A stretch of DNA of 64,000 bases from Pedobacter westerhofensis. Lineage in GTDB: Bacteria > Bacteroidota > Bacteroidia > Sphingobacteriales > Sphingobacteriaceae. The notes below the pieces were generated by a model, which worked only from the letters and a program-made list of their open reading frames with translations, was not told the DNA's origin and did no database searches. The stretch is taken from positions 62,001-126,000 of the forward strand of contig NZ_FXTN01000003.1 in the NCBI RefSeq assembly GCF_900182595.1, given 5' to 3'. The first letter of the stretch is position 1, and each line of letters opens with the position of its first letter. Made by a program: the position numbers and the translations under genes. Of the stretch, positions 26,451-35,011 are shown piece by piece.

Positions 26451-27521
26451 CTATTTTCCTGTTTCTTTTTTGATCGCCTCAATCTCCTCCGGTTTATAAG
26501 GAGTTCCGTCCTTTCGGAATATATCATGAAACCAAAGTTTCGGCTCTCCTCCATCAGCCATAGGGGTATCCCAGGCGTATATGGTATTGCTCTTTCCGGC
26601 AACGAGGCCCCAGTTGATCGCACCAACATTTTCTTTTTTAAGCATGGGCAGGACATTGCTGAACAGACTGTTGTTGCGGCGTGCCATGTACTCGGTACAG
26701 ATCATCGGGCGACCATGGGATCTGAGAGTCTGCAGAACGCGCAGGTGATTTTCCGGAGCCTCATATTCATGATAGGTAATTACATCTGAATTCAGCGCCT
26801 GTATGGCATTCAACTCTGTGAAGTCCCATCTCCATAACCCAACCGATACAGGCTGAACATGTTTGGTTTGCCCTGCCCATTCAAAAACTTTCGTCAGCAG
26901 CTCAATTGATTTGTTGCCTTTGTTGGAATTGCCCGGCTCATTGTAGAGATCCCATAAAAGGATACGCTTATCCTGTCCAAAGCTGTTCATAATATCTTTG
27001 ACATATACTGACAGCGCAGCGAAATCTTTGGGATCAGTAATCAAACGCCCGGGGTCCTGCGCCCATCCGGAATTGTGCACCCCGGTTTTTGGCTCGGGCT
27101 GTTTCCCAACCTTTGGATTGGGGTTCCAGCAGTCATCAAAGAACACCAGGATAGTTTTGATATGGTGTTTATTTGCAATGCTGAGGTACTGATCTATTCT
27201 TTTTTTGAAACCTTCAGGGTCCTGCTGATAGGCCAGACTGTGCAGGAACACCCGCATGGCATTAAAGCCAAGGCCCTCGGCCCATCCGAGTTCTTTGTCG
27301 ATCGTTTTAGGGTCAAAAGTGGATGCCTGCCACATTTCCAGCTGGTTGATTGCAGTGCTGGGCAGAAAATTGGCCCCCGAGACCCATCCATTTTCTTTTT
27401 GCCACTCCAGGGCATGTTCGATGCTCCATCTTGGATTAGCTTCTTTAATCGTTGTCTGTGCCTGTGTCGAAAGTGTGACTGCACATAGGATTACGCTAAA
27501 CAATAAGTTTCTTTTCTTCAT
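26451..27521 (-). CDS. Secreted clan GH-A glycoside hydrolase (cellulase-like fold)
   Basis: The product is about 356 residues. I use the ATG at 27519-27521 because MKKRNLLFSVILCAVTLSTQAQ is a standard signal peptide; the upstream ATG at 27593 adds 24 residues without signal character. The barrel shows WAEGLGFNAMRVFLHSLAY, ILVFFDDCWNP, the acid/base strand ILLWDLYNEPGN (Glu of NEP) and the nucleophile strand RPMICTEYMARR (Glu). These are the clan GH-A hallmarks; relatives are often labelled 1,4-beta-xylanase or GH5-like. The gene is the third of the sus operon, 76 bp after susD. Substrate specificity cannot be told from sequence. Confidence 0.85.
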   Translation of the reverse strand: MKKRNLLFSVILCAVTLSTQAQTTIKEANPRWSIEHALEWQKENGWVSGANFLPSTAINQLEMWQASTFDPKTIDKELGWAEGLGFNAMRVFLHSLAYQQDPEGFKKRIDQYLSIANKHHIKTILVFFDDCWNPNPKVGKQPEPKTGVHNSGWAQDPGRLITDPKDFAALSVYVKDIMNSFGQDKRILLWDLYNEPGNSNKGNKSIELLTKVFEWAGQTKHVQPVSVGLWRWDFTELNAIQALNSDVITYHEYEAPENHLRVLQTLRSHGRPMICTEYMARRNNSLFSNVLPMLKKENVGAINWGLVAGKSNTIYAWDTPMADGGEPKLWFHDIFRKDGTPYKPEEIEAIKKETGK

Positions 27522-27597
27522 GGGTTTTCTGTTAATAGTCAATTGTTGTCTTGTGGATATATTATAGGATCTGTCAAATGGTTTCTTTAACACTTGA

Positions 27598-29274
27598 TTA
27601 GTAGCCCGGGTTTTGGGTCAATACCGCATCTTTGTTCCGTTCGATCTCACTTGAAGGGATTGGCCAGAGATTATAGGCAGGCAATATATCCTTATAGTAA
27701 GGATTACATCTCTTCACCCGGTCATACACCAGGCCCAAACGCGCCAGTGTCAACCTTCTTTTTTCTTCAACACCTAGCTCACGCATTCTTTCATCAAGGA
27801 TATAATCAATCGTTACATTTGCCGCCGCCACTGGTGTTGCATTGGCCCTGGTCCGGATCACATTGATATCTGCCGCGGCATTTCCGAGATTACCCAAACG
27901 CATATAAGCTTCTGCACGGATAAGGTAAGTTTCTGCCAGCCTGAACATATACTGATCTGTATAGGTTGCACCCGCAGCCGTTTTCAAAAGCCCGGTAGCA
28001 GCATCCTGGATGAGATTTGAAGGATGATCGAAGGGCGTCGTGCATTTGGTTTGGTACGCATAGAAAGCGCGAGAGGGAACAGTAACTCCTTTTGGAGGAT
28101 TGTTGGTCGATATCGTTTTTCCAAACATATCAGAAGCCCGGTTATTGCAAACATAATCCCGGACAAAGTTGTGGTTTGCATTTCGTATATCGTTTTTGAA
28201 ATCGCTTTGCCAGATATCATCCATAAAGTATTTTGAAGATACGGCCCAGCCGATTCCCCTACCCCCTGAATAATCATTATTAGGCCACAGGAATGTAGGA
28301 ATATTGGTAGTCGTACCGGCCGAATTCACAAAGATATCACGGACAGAAGGCGCGTGGTGCCTTTCCAGCATATAGCTTGAATCCCTCGATGTAGAAAGCG
28401 CACCTCCACCAATCACATCTGTTTCAAACTGCATTACCCAGATCCCTTCCCTGTTGGAGTAGGTAGACCTGTTCTGATTTTTTTGCTGAAAAAGATCCCA
28501 GTAAACATCTCCGGGGGTAACTGTAGACCTTGATCCAAAGCGTGTTCTCATCAGCGTTACATTGGAATTTCCGATTACCGTGCTGGCAGCATCAACAGCT
28601 TCCTGATATTTGCCGGCCGCAAGATAAACTTCAGACAATAGATGAGAAGCAGCAAGGTTGCTGATCTCCCCATCCCTTACCGCAGAAATGGCAGGCAGGT
28701 TGGTTACGGCGAAAGTCAGGTCTGTTATTACCTGCGTAAGGCAGGCCTCCTTAGTAGCCCTGACGTAATCCGTTTTCGGAGAAGTCACTTCTTCCAGGGA
28801 AAGTGGAACCCCACCATACAAATAAGTCAGCGTACGGTATGCAAGGCCTCTGAAAAACCTGGCATGGGCTTCGACCAGAGTTTTCTGTGCATCTGTCAGC
28901 TCGGATTTGGGCATTCTTGCAATAATCGTATTGGATTCAGCAACGATTTTATAAAGCCTCCGGTAATGATCAACCGTAATCGCTCCCGTTGGGTTATAGG
29001 CAGCAACCATATTGGTATGTCTGTCTGTACTTGGTTCCCCGTCAAACACCAGGTCCGTTCCATAGATATAGTCAAACGGACGGCTTTCACTACTGCTGTA
29101 AAATTCAGAACGGGTAAGGACATAAAGATCGATCATAGAGGCTGTAAAATCTTTATAAGTGATAAAAGCATTTGATCCGCTAAGAAAAGAGATTGGTTGT
29201 TCGGTCAGAAAATCCTTTTTGCAGGAAACTGTACCGAGAATAAATAGAATAGATATGATGAATAACTTCTTCAT
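27598..29274 (-). CDS. SusD/RagB-family outer-membrane nutrient-binding lipoprotein
   Basis: A 558-residue lipoprotein. The signal MKKLFIISILFILGTVSC ends in a lipobox Cys at residue 18. SusD features include the N-terminal FLTEQPISFLSGSNAF, TPR-like helices with ARFFRGLAYRTLTYLYGGVPLSLEE, FRLAETYLIRAEAYMRLG and the C-terminal DERMRELGVEEKRRLTLARLG with NLWPIPSSEIERN near the end. It sits on the SusC barrel and captures the glycan. Its start follows the susC stop by 10 bp. The binding aromatic residues cannot be mapped to a ligand without a structure. Confidence 0.93.
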   Translation of the reverse strand: MKKLFIISILFILGTVSCKKDFLTEQPISFLSGSNAFITYKDFTASMIDLYVLTRSEFYSSSESRPFDYIYGTDLVFDGEPSTDRHTNMVAAYNPTGAITVDHYRRLYKIVAESNTIIARMPKSELTDAQKTLVEAHARFFRGLAYRTLTYLYGGVPLSLEEVTSPKTDYVRATKEACLTQVITDLTFAVTNLPAISAVRDGEISNLAASHLLSEVYLAAGKYQEAVDAASTVIGNSNVTLMRTRFGSRSTVTPGDVYWDLFQQKNQNRSTYSNREGIWVMQFETDVIGGGALSTSRDSSYMLERHHAPSVRDIFVNSAGTTTNIPTFLWPNNDYSGGRGIGWAVSSKYFMDDIWQSDFKNDIRNANHNFVRDYVCNNRASDMFGKTISTNNPPKGVTVPSRAFYAYQTKCTTPFDHPSNLIQDAATGLLKTAAGATYTDQYMFRLAETYLIRAEAYMRLGNLGNAAADINVIRTRANATPVAAANVTIDYILDERMRELGVEEKRRLTLARLGLVYDRVKRCNPYYKDILPAYNLWPIPSSEIERNKDAVLTQNPGY

Positions 29275-29284
29275 GACTTGCTTT

Positions 29285-32200
29285 TTAAAATGTTACGTTT
29301 AATCCAATTGAAACTCCCTTGAGCAAGGGTTTGCCGCCCATGTTCAGACCACCGTCAGCGATCTCAGGGTCCCATCCTTTCCAGTCTGTCCAGGTGTATA
29401 AGTTTTTTCCGCTGGCAAAAACACTCAGGTTTTTCATATGCACAGACTTGAGCATTTGCTGTGGAAATTTATAACTGAGCGTGATATCCTGTAACCGCAC
29501 AAAGCTGCGGGACCTGAAATACCTCGGATTAATTGTCGGCGAAACCTGTGACCGTGGATATTCCCCGTTAGGATTTGAAGGCGACCACCAGTCGATTCCT
29601 GCAATGTTATTGTATCTGATATTATTATCATTGAGGATGAGGGACAGTGAATTGTCGCCCAGATAACCATCGCTACCGCCCTGGATAGAGTTGATGAAAA
29701 AGCTGAATGTAAAGTTTTTGTACTCGAACGAATTGAGCACACTGAACCGGAATGCCGGATCGGAAGAACCAACAATTACCCTGTCCGCCGTATTGATCAC
29801 TCCGTCACCATTATTGTCCAATACCCTGCGTGTTCCCGGGTAATATCCTGTTGGTATCGTTTCGTTCAGACCATAAATGCCGTTATACCTGTAATCATAG
29901 AAACTATTGATCGAATGGCCGATAAAAAGGTTACTGTTTACCAGATCGCCATTGCCCAGCAGTTCAGTTATTTTATTCACATTCCTGGAGAAATTAAAGG
30001 TGGTGTTCCATTTGAAACCTCCGCTGCTGATGTTGGTAGAGGTCAGCGTCAGTTCTATTCCTTTATTAGATACTGCACCAATATTGCTGGTAATGGTTTC
30101 AAATCCGGTAACATTGGGAATGTTCACGTTAAACAACAGATCTTTGGTTTTACGGGAATAAACATCCAGCGCCCCGCTCAATCGTCCCTTGAACAAAGTA
30201 AAGTCAGCACCAATGTTGACTTCACGTGTTTTTTCCCAGCGCAGGTTCGGGTTGCCAAGGTTGCTTAGCCGCTGCCCAAACAGCGTGTTGGAGTTTCCAT
30301 CACCAAAGATATAGGTATATCCGCTGGCACGAACCTGATCCAGCGAGCGGTATCTTTGAACCTGGTTACCACTGATTCCATATCCCGCCCTGATCTTAAG
30401 ATATTGTATAGCAGGAATTTTGAAAAATGGTTCGTCGGTTACGATCCAGCCTAAGGACGCAGAGGGAAAGACTGCAAACTTATTATTCTCGGAGAAAGCT
30501 GAAAAACCGTCGCGCCTTACCGTACCGGTGAAAATGTATTTGTCGTCATAAGTATAGTTCACACGTGCCATCTGGTAATTCAGGCTCTCGCGGTATCCGC
30601 CGGAAGTAACCGTCTGGACAGTACCTAAACCGATATTGTTATATCCCAGTGTTAAGCGGGTAAATCCCGTGGCATTGGCCTGCGTGGTCTCATCCCGTCG
30701 CTCAATTGCACCATACAGTAATGTTCCTGTGATGCCATGTTTGTTGATCTTCTTGTTATAGGTCAGGATATTATCCAGTGTATAATCATAATATTGTTCA
30801 ACTGCTTTAGATACACTCCCGGTTTGACTTGCTCCGTATGGATTTGCAATGTAAAGATTATCCGTGCGGCCATTATTACCAAAATTGATGCGGTACGATA
30901 ACCCGTCAATAAAAGGTATTTTCACTTGTGAATAGAGATTGGCAAAGTAAAAATTATGGCGGTCAAAATTATCAATATCAGAAGTACTGAAAGGATTGAT
31001 ATCCTGCGATGTACTGTAAGGCTGTACAATTAGGTTCCCGCTGGCATCATAGGGCACCAGCAGTGGCGAAGTCCGGAACAGTGTGGTCCTGTCTGGCTGC
31101 GCTCCGTCTTCATTATTGAACGCGGCAAAAGTTTGTACACCCACTGTCAGCCAGTCGGTGACCTTACTTTCCAGGTTGACCCTTGCACTTTTGCGTTTAA
31201 ACTGGTCGTTGATAATGTAGCCCGACTGATTGGTATAATTGCCTGAAATTAGGTAATTTATTTTTTCTGAGGCTCCTGATATGCTCAATCCATAATCTTT
31301 TATTGATCCCCGGTTGGTTCCGGCATCATACCAGTTGAAATCATTGGGCAAAAGCCCGTTGGCATTTTTTATCCCGCCATCAGCGATCACGACAATATCT
31401 GGCTGAACATATGCCGGATTGGTATAAGATTTTGTAAAATCGAGGGCTTTGATATATTCAAGGTCTTCGGCCCTAGTCATAGGCCTCAAATCTGCAGTAG
31501 GCGTTTGCGTGGCATAGGAAGTGGTAAAGTTGATCCTTGGTTCACCTTTACCTTTACGGCTCGTCACCAGTAACACCCCATTTGCCGCCTGTGCACCATA
31601 TACTGCTGTTGAACTTGCATCTTTTAGTACATCAATAGATTCAATATCATCAGGATTGATTGCCGATAGGTTACCATTATATTGAATCCCGTCAAGGATA
31701 ATCAGCGCATTCTGATTTCCTCCGAGGGTATTCTGTCCCCTTACCCTGATCGTAGGTGTATTTCCTGCTTCTGTAACCGGGCCTACATTTAATCCTGCTA
31801 CGGCACCTTGTAAAGACTGTCCGATGTTGGTGTTGGGCGCGTCCCTGAACGATTCGAGGTTGGCTCTCGCTATTGCACCGGTTACTGTCGCTTTTCGTTG
31901 CTGGCCATAGCCCACTACAACTACTTCCGTCAGATTTTTATTGTCCTCGGTCAGCACAATATTCAATGATGTTCCATTGGTGAGATCTTTCTCCTGCGTA
32001 ACAAAACCGGTATAGCTGAAGAGTAGTTTTACCTGGGTATTAGCCACCCTGATCCGGTATTCCCCATTTACGTCCGTTACGGAAGCAATACTGGTATCTT
32101 TTACTTTGACAGAAACACCTGGTATGGCAGCACCTTTGGCATCTGTTACTTTACCTTTGACTTCGATCTGCTGAAGTGCTGGCTGCTGGAACGTAAAATG

Positions 32201-32377
32201 GTTTATGGGCAGGTATGCCAGTTCCCTGGTATTTTTCCGGGAGTGTTCTGCAGACCGGGCTTCGCCGGGCACAAGAACAATAAAGATGATAGCTGAAATC
32301 AATGAAGTCGCCGGAAGGCTTTTTTTCACATAATTCAGATTCTTCCTCAGTTTAAAAGGTGTAAAAATTCTATTCAT
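29285..32377 (-). CDS. SusC/RagA-family TonB-dependent outer-membrane transporter
   Basis: A 1030-residue transporter, first gene of the sus operon. It has a long N-terminus with a hydrophobic signal helix (~22-42), a carboxypeptidase-regulatory-like domain (~70-155; VKGKVTDAKGAAIPGVSVKV), the SusC signature LTEVVVVGYGQQRKATVTGAI, a plug with IRVRGQNTLGGNQNALIILDG and IDVLKDASSTAVYGAQAANGV, and a barrel ending GVSIGLNVTF. It imports the oligosaccharide or glycoside captured by SusD using TonB energy. No anti-sigma/ECF pair adjoins it. Regulation probably runs through the two-component pair at the other end of the locus. Confidence 0.94.
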   Translation of the reverse strand: MNRIFTPFKLRKNLNYVKKSLPATSLISAIIFIVLVPGEARSAEHSRKNTRELAYLPINHFTFQQPALQQIEVKGKVTDAKGAAIPGVSVKVKDTSIASVTDVNGEYRIRVANTQVKLLFSYTGFVTQEKDLTNGTSLNIVLTEDNKNLTEVVVVGYGQQRKATVTGAIARANLESFRDAPNTNIGQSLQGAVAGLNVGPVTEAGNTPTIRVRGQNTLGGNQNALIILDGIQYNGNLSAINPDDIESIDVLKDASSTAVYGAQAANGVLLVTSRKGKGEPRINFTTSYATQTPTADLRPMTRAEDLEYIKALDFTKSYTNPAYVQPDIVVIADGGIKNANGLLPNDFNWYDAGTNRGSIKDYGLSISGASEKINYLISGNYTNQSGYIINDQFKRKSARVNLESKVTDWLTVGVQTFAAFNNEDGAQPDRTTLFRTSPLLVPYDASGNLIVQPYSTSQDINPFSTSDIDNFDRHNFYFANLYSQVKIPFIDGLSYRINFGNNGRTDNLYIANPYGASQTGSVSKAVEQYYDYTLDNILTYNKKINKHGITGTLLYGAIERRDETTQANATGFTRLTLGYNNIGLGTVQTVTSGGYRESLNYQMARVNYTYDDKYIFTGTVRRDGFSAFSENNKFAVFPSASLGWIVTDEPFFKIPAIQYLKIRAGYGISGNQVQRYRSLDQVRASGYTYIFGDGNSNTLFGQRLSNLGNPNLRWEKTREVNIGADFTLFKGRLSGALDVYSRKTKDLLFNVNIPNVTGFETITSNIGAVSNKGIELTLTSTNISSGGFKWNTTFNFSRNVNKITELLGNGDLVNSNLFIGHSINSFYDYRYNGIYGLNETIPTGYYPGTRRVLDNNGDGVINTADRVIVGSSDPAFRFSVLNSFEYKNFTFSFFINSIQGGSDGYLGDNSLSLILNDNNIRYNNIAGIDWWSPSNPNGEYPRSQVSPTINPRYFRSRSFVRLQDITLSYKFPQQMLKSVHMKNLSVFASGKNLYTWTDWKGWDPEIADGGLNMGGKPLLKGVSIGLNVTF

Positions 32378-32636
32378 ACGTTAAGGTTATATTTGGTTGG
32401 TAATAAATTCAGACAATACAGGTCCTCTGGCGAGGGCGGCACTGTCCTTTACTGAATTCAAAGTAACCGAATGGGATCAGCATTTACTGTTCAAGTTTTT
32501 GACTATTCGTCTCATTTTCACGGGGCCGTTCAATGAGATACTACAAACAGATTAACCTTTCTAAACCAAGAATTTAAAGGAGCCTGAAATTTTAGTTTAC
32601 GCGCACATTATCATTAGAAATAAAACCGGTAAACGC
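32378..32636. promoter_or_regulatory. Leader region of the susC operon
   Basis: These 259 bp lie between susC and the tRNA-Asn terminator and must contain the operon promoter and the binding site of the AraC-type regulator. No TAnnTTTG box is visible on the minus strand. A GGTCCTCTGGCGAGGGC stretch near 32420 can form a short hairpin. I see no gene here. Confidence 0.35.
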
Positions 32637-32665
32637 AAAAAGCCTTACCGGACGTGGTAAGGCTT
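32637..32665 (-). terminator. Terminator of tRNA-Asn copy 2
   Basis: AAGCCTTACC pairs perfectly with GGTAAGGCTT over a 6-nt loop, followed on the minus strand by TTTTT. It lies 11 bp after the tRNA, as at copy 1, and has the same stem but a different loop. The terminator was therefore duplicated with the tRNA. Confidence 0.85.
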
Positions 32666-32670
32666 GATGA

Positions 32671-32756
32671 AATCTGCTCCCTCTGCTGGGCTCGAACCAG
32701 CGACCCTCTGATTAACAGTCAGATGCTCTAACCAGCTGAGCTAAGAAGGAGTACTC
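32671..32756. repeat. 86-bp direct repeat containing tRNA-Asn, copy 2
   Basis: Identical over all 86 bases to 15100-15185 and in the same orientation. Similarity outside the repeat resumes only in the terminator stem. Confidence 0.9.
32677..32750 (-). tRNA. tRNA-Asn (GTT), copy 2
   Basis: The same 74-nt cloverleaf as copy 1: acceptor TCCTTCT/AGAGGGA, anticodon GTT, TTCGAGC T loop, discriminator G, no encoded CCA. Confidence 0.95.
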
Positions 32757-32893
32757 TGGTATCCGAAAACGGCTTTCTGCTTTAATAAAGAACATAAAGT
32801 GTTGTCCGATTTGGGAATGCAATATTAGGGCTTTTAAATTATTTATGCAATATTTGCAGTGAAAAATATTGAAAAAATTTTAAAATAAAACAT

Positions 32894-33814
32894 ATGAGCC
32901 TGATAATCATAGGGACTGTAGCATTTGATGCTATTGAAACTCCCTTCGGAAAGACTGATAAGATCGTTGGTGGCGCTGCTACCTATGCAAGTTTAGCTGC
33001 GTCTTACTTCTATAAAAAAGTAAAAATAGTAGGTGTAGTTGGAGATGACTTTCATCAGGCAGATATTGACACCTTTACCACGCATGGTATCGATACAGAA
33101 GGGCTGCAGGTTAAAGAAGGCGAAAAGTCTTTCTTCTGGTCTGGAAAATATCACAATGATATGAACAGCAGGGATACCCTGGCTACAGAATTAAACGTTC
33201 TGGCGGATTTTGATCCCATCATCCCTGAGAGCTATCAGGACTGCGAATTTCTGATGTTGGGCAATCTGACGCCAAAAATACAACAAACTGTGATCAAACG
33301 TCTTAAAAACCGCCCTAAACTGGTTGTTCTGGATACCATGAACTTTTGGATGGATGTAGCTATGGATGATTTACTGGAAACGCTGAAACTGGTAGATGTG
33401 CTGACTATTAACGATGAAGAAGCAAGACAATTATCAGGCGAGTACTCTTTGGTGAAAGCATCAAAGAAAATTCTGACGATGGGACCAAAATACCTGATTA
33501 TCAAAAAAGGTGAACATGGCGCATTACTGTTCCACGAAGATCAGATCTTCTCTGCTCCTGCACTACCTTTAGCAGAAGTTTTTGACCCAACTGGTGCTGG
33601 AGATACTTTTGCCGGTGGATTTATCGGTTATCTGGCTAAAGTCGGTACTGTGAATTTTAACAATATGAAAAACGCGATCATCTTTGGCTCTGCATTAGCA
33701 TCGTTCTGTGTAGAAAAATTTGGTACAGAAAAAATTGTAAATCTTACTGATGAGGAGGTTGCTGCACGTGTACAGCAGTTTGTGAACCTGAGCACATTTA
33801 CGATCGAAGCTTAA
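32894..33814 (+). CDS. PfkB-family sugar/nucleoside kinase
   Basis: A 306-residue cytosolic kinase. The N-terminal substrate region has IIIGTVAFDAIETPFG and VGGAATYASLAASYF. The C-terminal signature FDPTGAGDTFAGGFIGYLA holds the catalytic Asp and the anion hole. VLDTMNFWMD and VLTINDEEARQLSG are seen in a Bacteroidota subgroup related to adenosine or ribose kinases. The phosphoacceptor is unknown. The gene is monocistronic: a tRNA lies upstream on the other strand, and a terminator follows 52 bp after the stop. Confidence 0.88.
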   Translation: MSLIIIGTVAFDAIETPFGKTDKIVGGAATYASLAASYFYKKVKIVGVVGDDFHQADIDTFTTHGIDTEGLQVKEGEKSFFWSGKYHNDMNSRDTLATELNVLADFDPIIPESYQDCEFLMLGNLTPKIQQTVIKRLKNRPKLVVLDTMNFWMDVAMDDLLETLKLVDVLTINDEEARQLSGEYSLVKASKKILTMGPKYLIIKKGEHGALLFHEDQIFSAPALPLAEVFDPTGAGDTFAGGFIGYLAKVGTVNFNNMKNAIIFGSALASFCVEKFGTEKIVNLTDEEVAARVQQFVNLSTFTIEA

Positions 33815-33866
33815 ATGACATATACCGGATAACGCGCCGGTATGATCCTGATAAATCAAATTTCTT

Positions 33867-33946
33867 AAAAGCGGCAGCACTTTAAATGGAAGCCCTCACA
33901 ATTCAACAGTTGTAGGGGGATTGCAGAAAAAAGGCTGCCGTTTTTT
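33867..33946 (+). terminator. Nested hairpin terminator after the PfkB gene
   Basis: AAAAGCGGCAGC pairs with GCTGCCGTTTTTT (one bulged G) across about 50 nt that contains a second stem (CCCTCACAA/TTGTAGGGG, imperfect). Six T follow on the plus strand. It ends at the stop codon of the convergent cytochrome b5 gene. The long loop with an inner helix is unusual for a simple terminator. Confidence 0.65.
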
Positions 33947-34181
33947 ATGGCTTTAGTTTACCAACAGGTGTAAATTTTTCAAACACTCCCGCTGTGTGCG
34001 GCGCATCTGCCAGCTCATCGGTCAGGTCCTGCCCCGCCCAGTGTTCATAATGCTTTCCGTTTCTCCACAGCCTGCTTTCGCCAACATCGTAGATCAGGCC
34101 ATTGTAAGCCACCCAGATTTGTGGTTTGTCCTCGCCATTGCGCAGAGCCAGCTGCTGTTTTGTGTATTCCGGTAAATCCAT
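33945..34181 (-). CDS. Small cytochrome b5-like heme-binding protein
   Basis: A 78-residue protein made only of a cytochrome b5/MAPR-type domain, with no signal or membrane segment. It contains VAYNGLIYDVGESRLW, then GKHYEHWAGQDLTDEL and DAPHTAGVFEKFTPVGKL, which match the short prokaryotic family. Likely heme ligands are a His in the GKHYEH region and the His of APHT. The ATG shares one base with the stop of the upstream lycopene-cyclase-domain gene (TGATG), so the two are translationally coupled and probably work together. It may pass electrons to the membrane partner (inference). Confidence 0.85.
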   Translation of the reverse strand: MDLPEYTKQQLALRNGEDKPQIWVAYNGLIYDVGESRLWRNGKHYEHWAGQDLTDELADAPHTAGVFEKFTPVGKLKP

Positions 34182-34858
34182 CAGCTGCGTGCCCTGCTTT
34201 TAAAAAGTTCGAAAAGATAGATACTCAGCAGCAGCATTGACATAAAATAAAAATGCGCCTCAAAAGGAATATGTGCAAGATTGAAATTTAGCGTTTCTTC
34301 AGTAGTGTACTGTATGACAGGAAGAGAAGATAAGATCCCATATACTATATAAAACAAGATCAGCGAAACAAGAAACGCACGATAAAACCTGTACATAAAT
34401 CTGATTTTGCTTACATATTCGATATATAGCAAAAACACAAGCAGGATCGAAAAGGTAAAAACTGTAAAAAGCTTCTGGTGCCCAAAATATAACATTGCAA
34501 TACACACGCCCAAAAGAATATTACTAAGGGCAAGACTATACTTTTCAAGGGTATTAGCAGGAAAAAGTCTGTTCAGGAAAAGATAGACCGCCATTCCGCT
34601 GAGCGGAAGCAGCATAGACAGCAGCAGTTCTTCTGCAGGCAGTTCCCATAAAGTCATACCGCTCAGATAAGGAGGATTAAAAACAATCACCTTCAGCTGC
34701 GTTAGAAATTCCGTGGGTACCGAAAAGACAAAAACGTTGATCAGGACAGCGAGAATGATGAATTTGCTTTGAGCCGCAAAATTCAGTTGCTTATTCGAAA
34801 ACACCAATATGGAGAATAATAGTAGTCCGAGGTTGATCAGCAGGTAGGTATAGTTCAT
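34181..34858 (-). CDS. Lycopene-cyclase-domain (CrtYc/d-like) integral membrane protein
   Basis: A 225-residue protein with six to seven hydrophobic helices and the two repeats of heterodimer-type lycopene cyclases fused in one chain. The first repeat has YLSGMTLWELPAEELLL (PAEE at 74-77). The second has IPFEAHFYFMSMLLLSIYLF, with PFEA at 198-201 where active cyclases normally show PxE followed by an acidic residue. One acidic residue is thus lost in the second site. No phytoene synthase, desaturase or other crt gene is nearby. It is either a carotenoid or terpenoid cyclase whose partners lie elsewhere, or a membrane protein of changed function. Coupling to the cytochrome b5 gene supports a redox-linked role. 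Confidence 0.75.
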   Translation of the reverse strand: MNYTYLLINLGLLLFSILVFSNKQLNFAAQSKFIILAVLINVFVFSVPTEFLTQLKVIVFNPPYLSGMTLWELPAEELLLSMLLPLSGMAVYLFLNRLFPANTLEKYSLALSNILLGVCIAMLYFGHQKLFTVFTFSILLVFLLYIEYVSKIRFMYRFYRAFLVSLILFYIVYGILSSLPVIQYTTEETLNFNLAHIPFEAHFYFMSMLLLSIYLFELFKSRARS

Positions 34859-34924
34859 TGACCTTTAAGTATGATAAGCGCCAAAAATAAACTTTTGATC
34901 CCGGATTCAGGCGAGCCGCAGTAC

Positions 34925-34959
34925 AAAAAAAGCGGCTGATCGTAATGATCAGCCGCTTT
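34925..34959 (-). terminator. Terminator of the ECF sigma factor gene
   Basis: AAAGCGGCTGATC and GATCAGCCGCTTT form a perfect 13-bp stem with a 5-nt loop. On the minus strand it is followed by a run of seven T. It lies 53 bp after the sigma factor stop and 66 bp before the next gene start. Confidence 0.9.
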
Positions 34960-35011
34960 ATGTTATCATAAGGTATTGAATAACGTTATACGGGACTGGA
35001 TGTATTAAGTA

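Noticed and set aside
15100..32756. Integrative element using tRNA-Asn as attachment site
   Set aside because: No integrase, excisionase or mobilisation gene lies between the repeats. The repeat is the whole tRNA, not a 3' part as usual for such elements.
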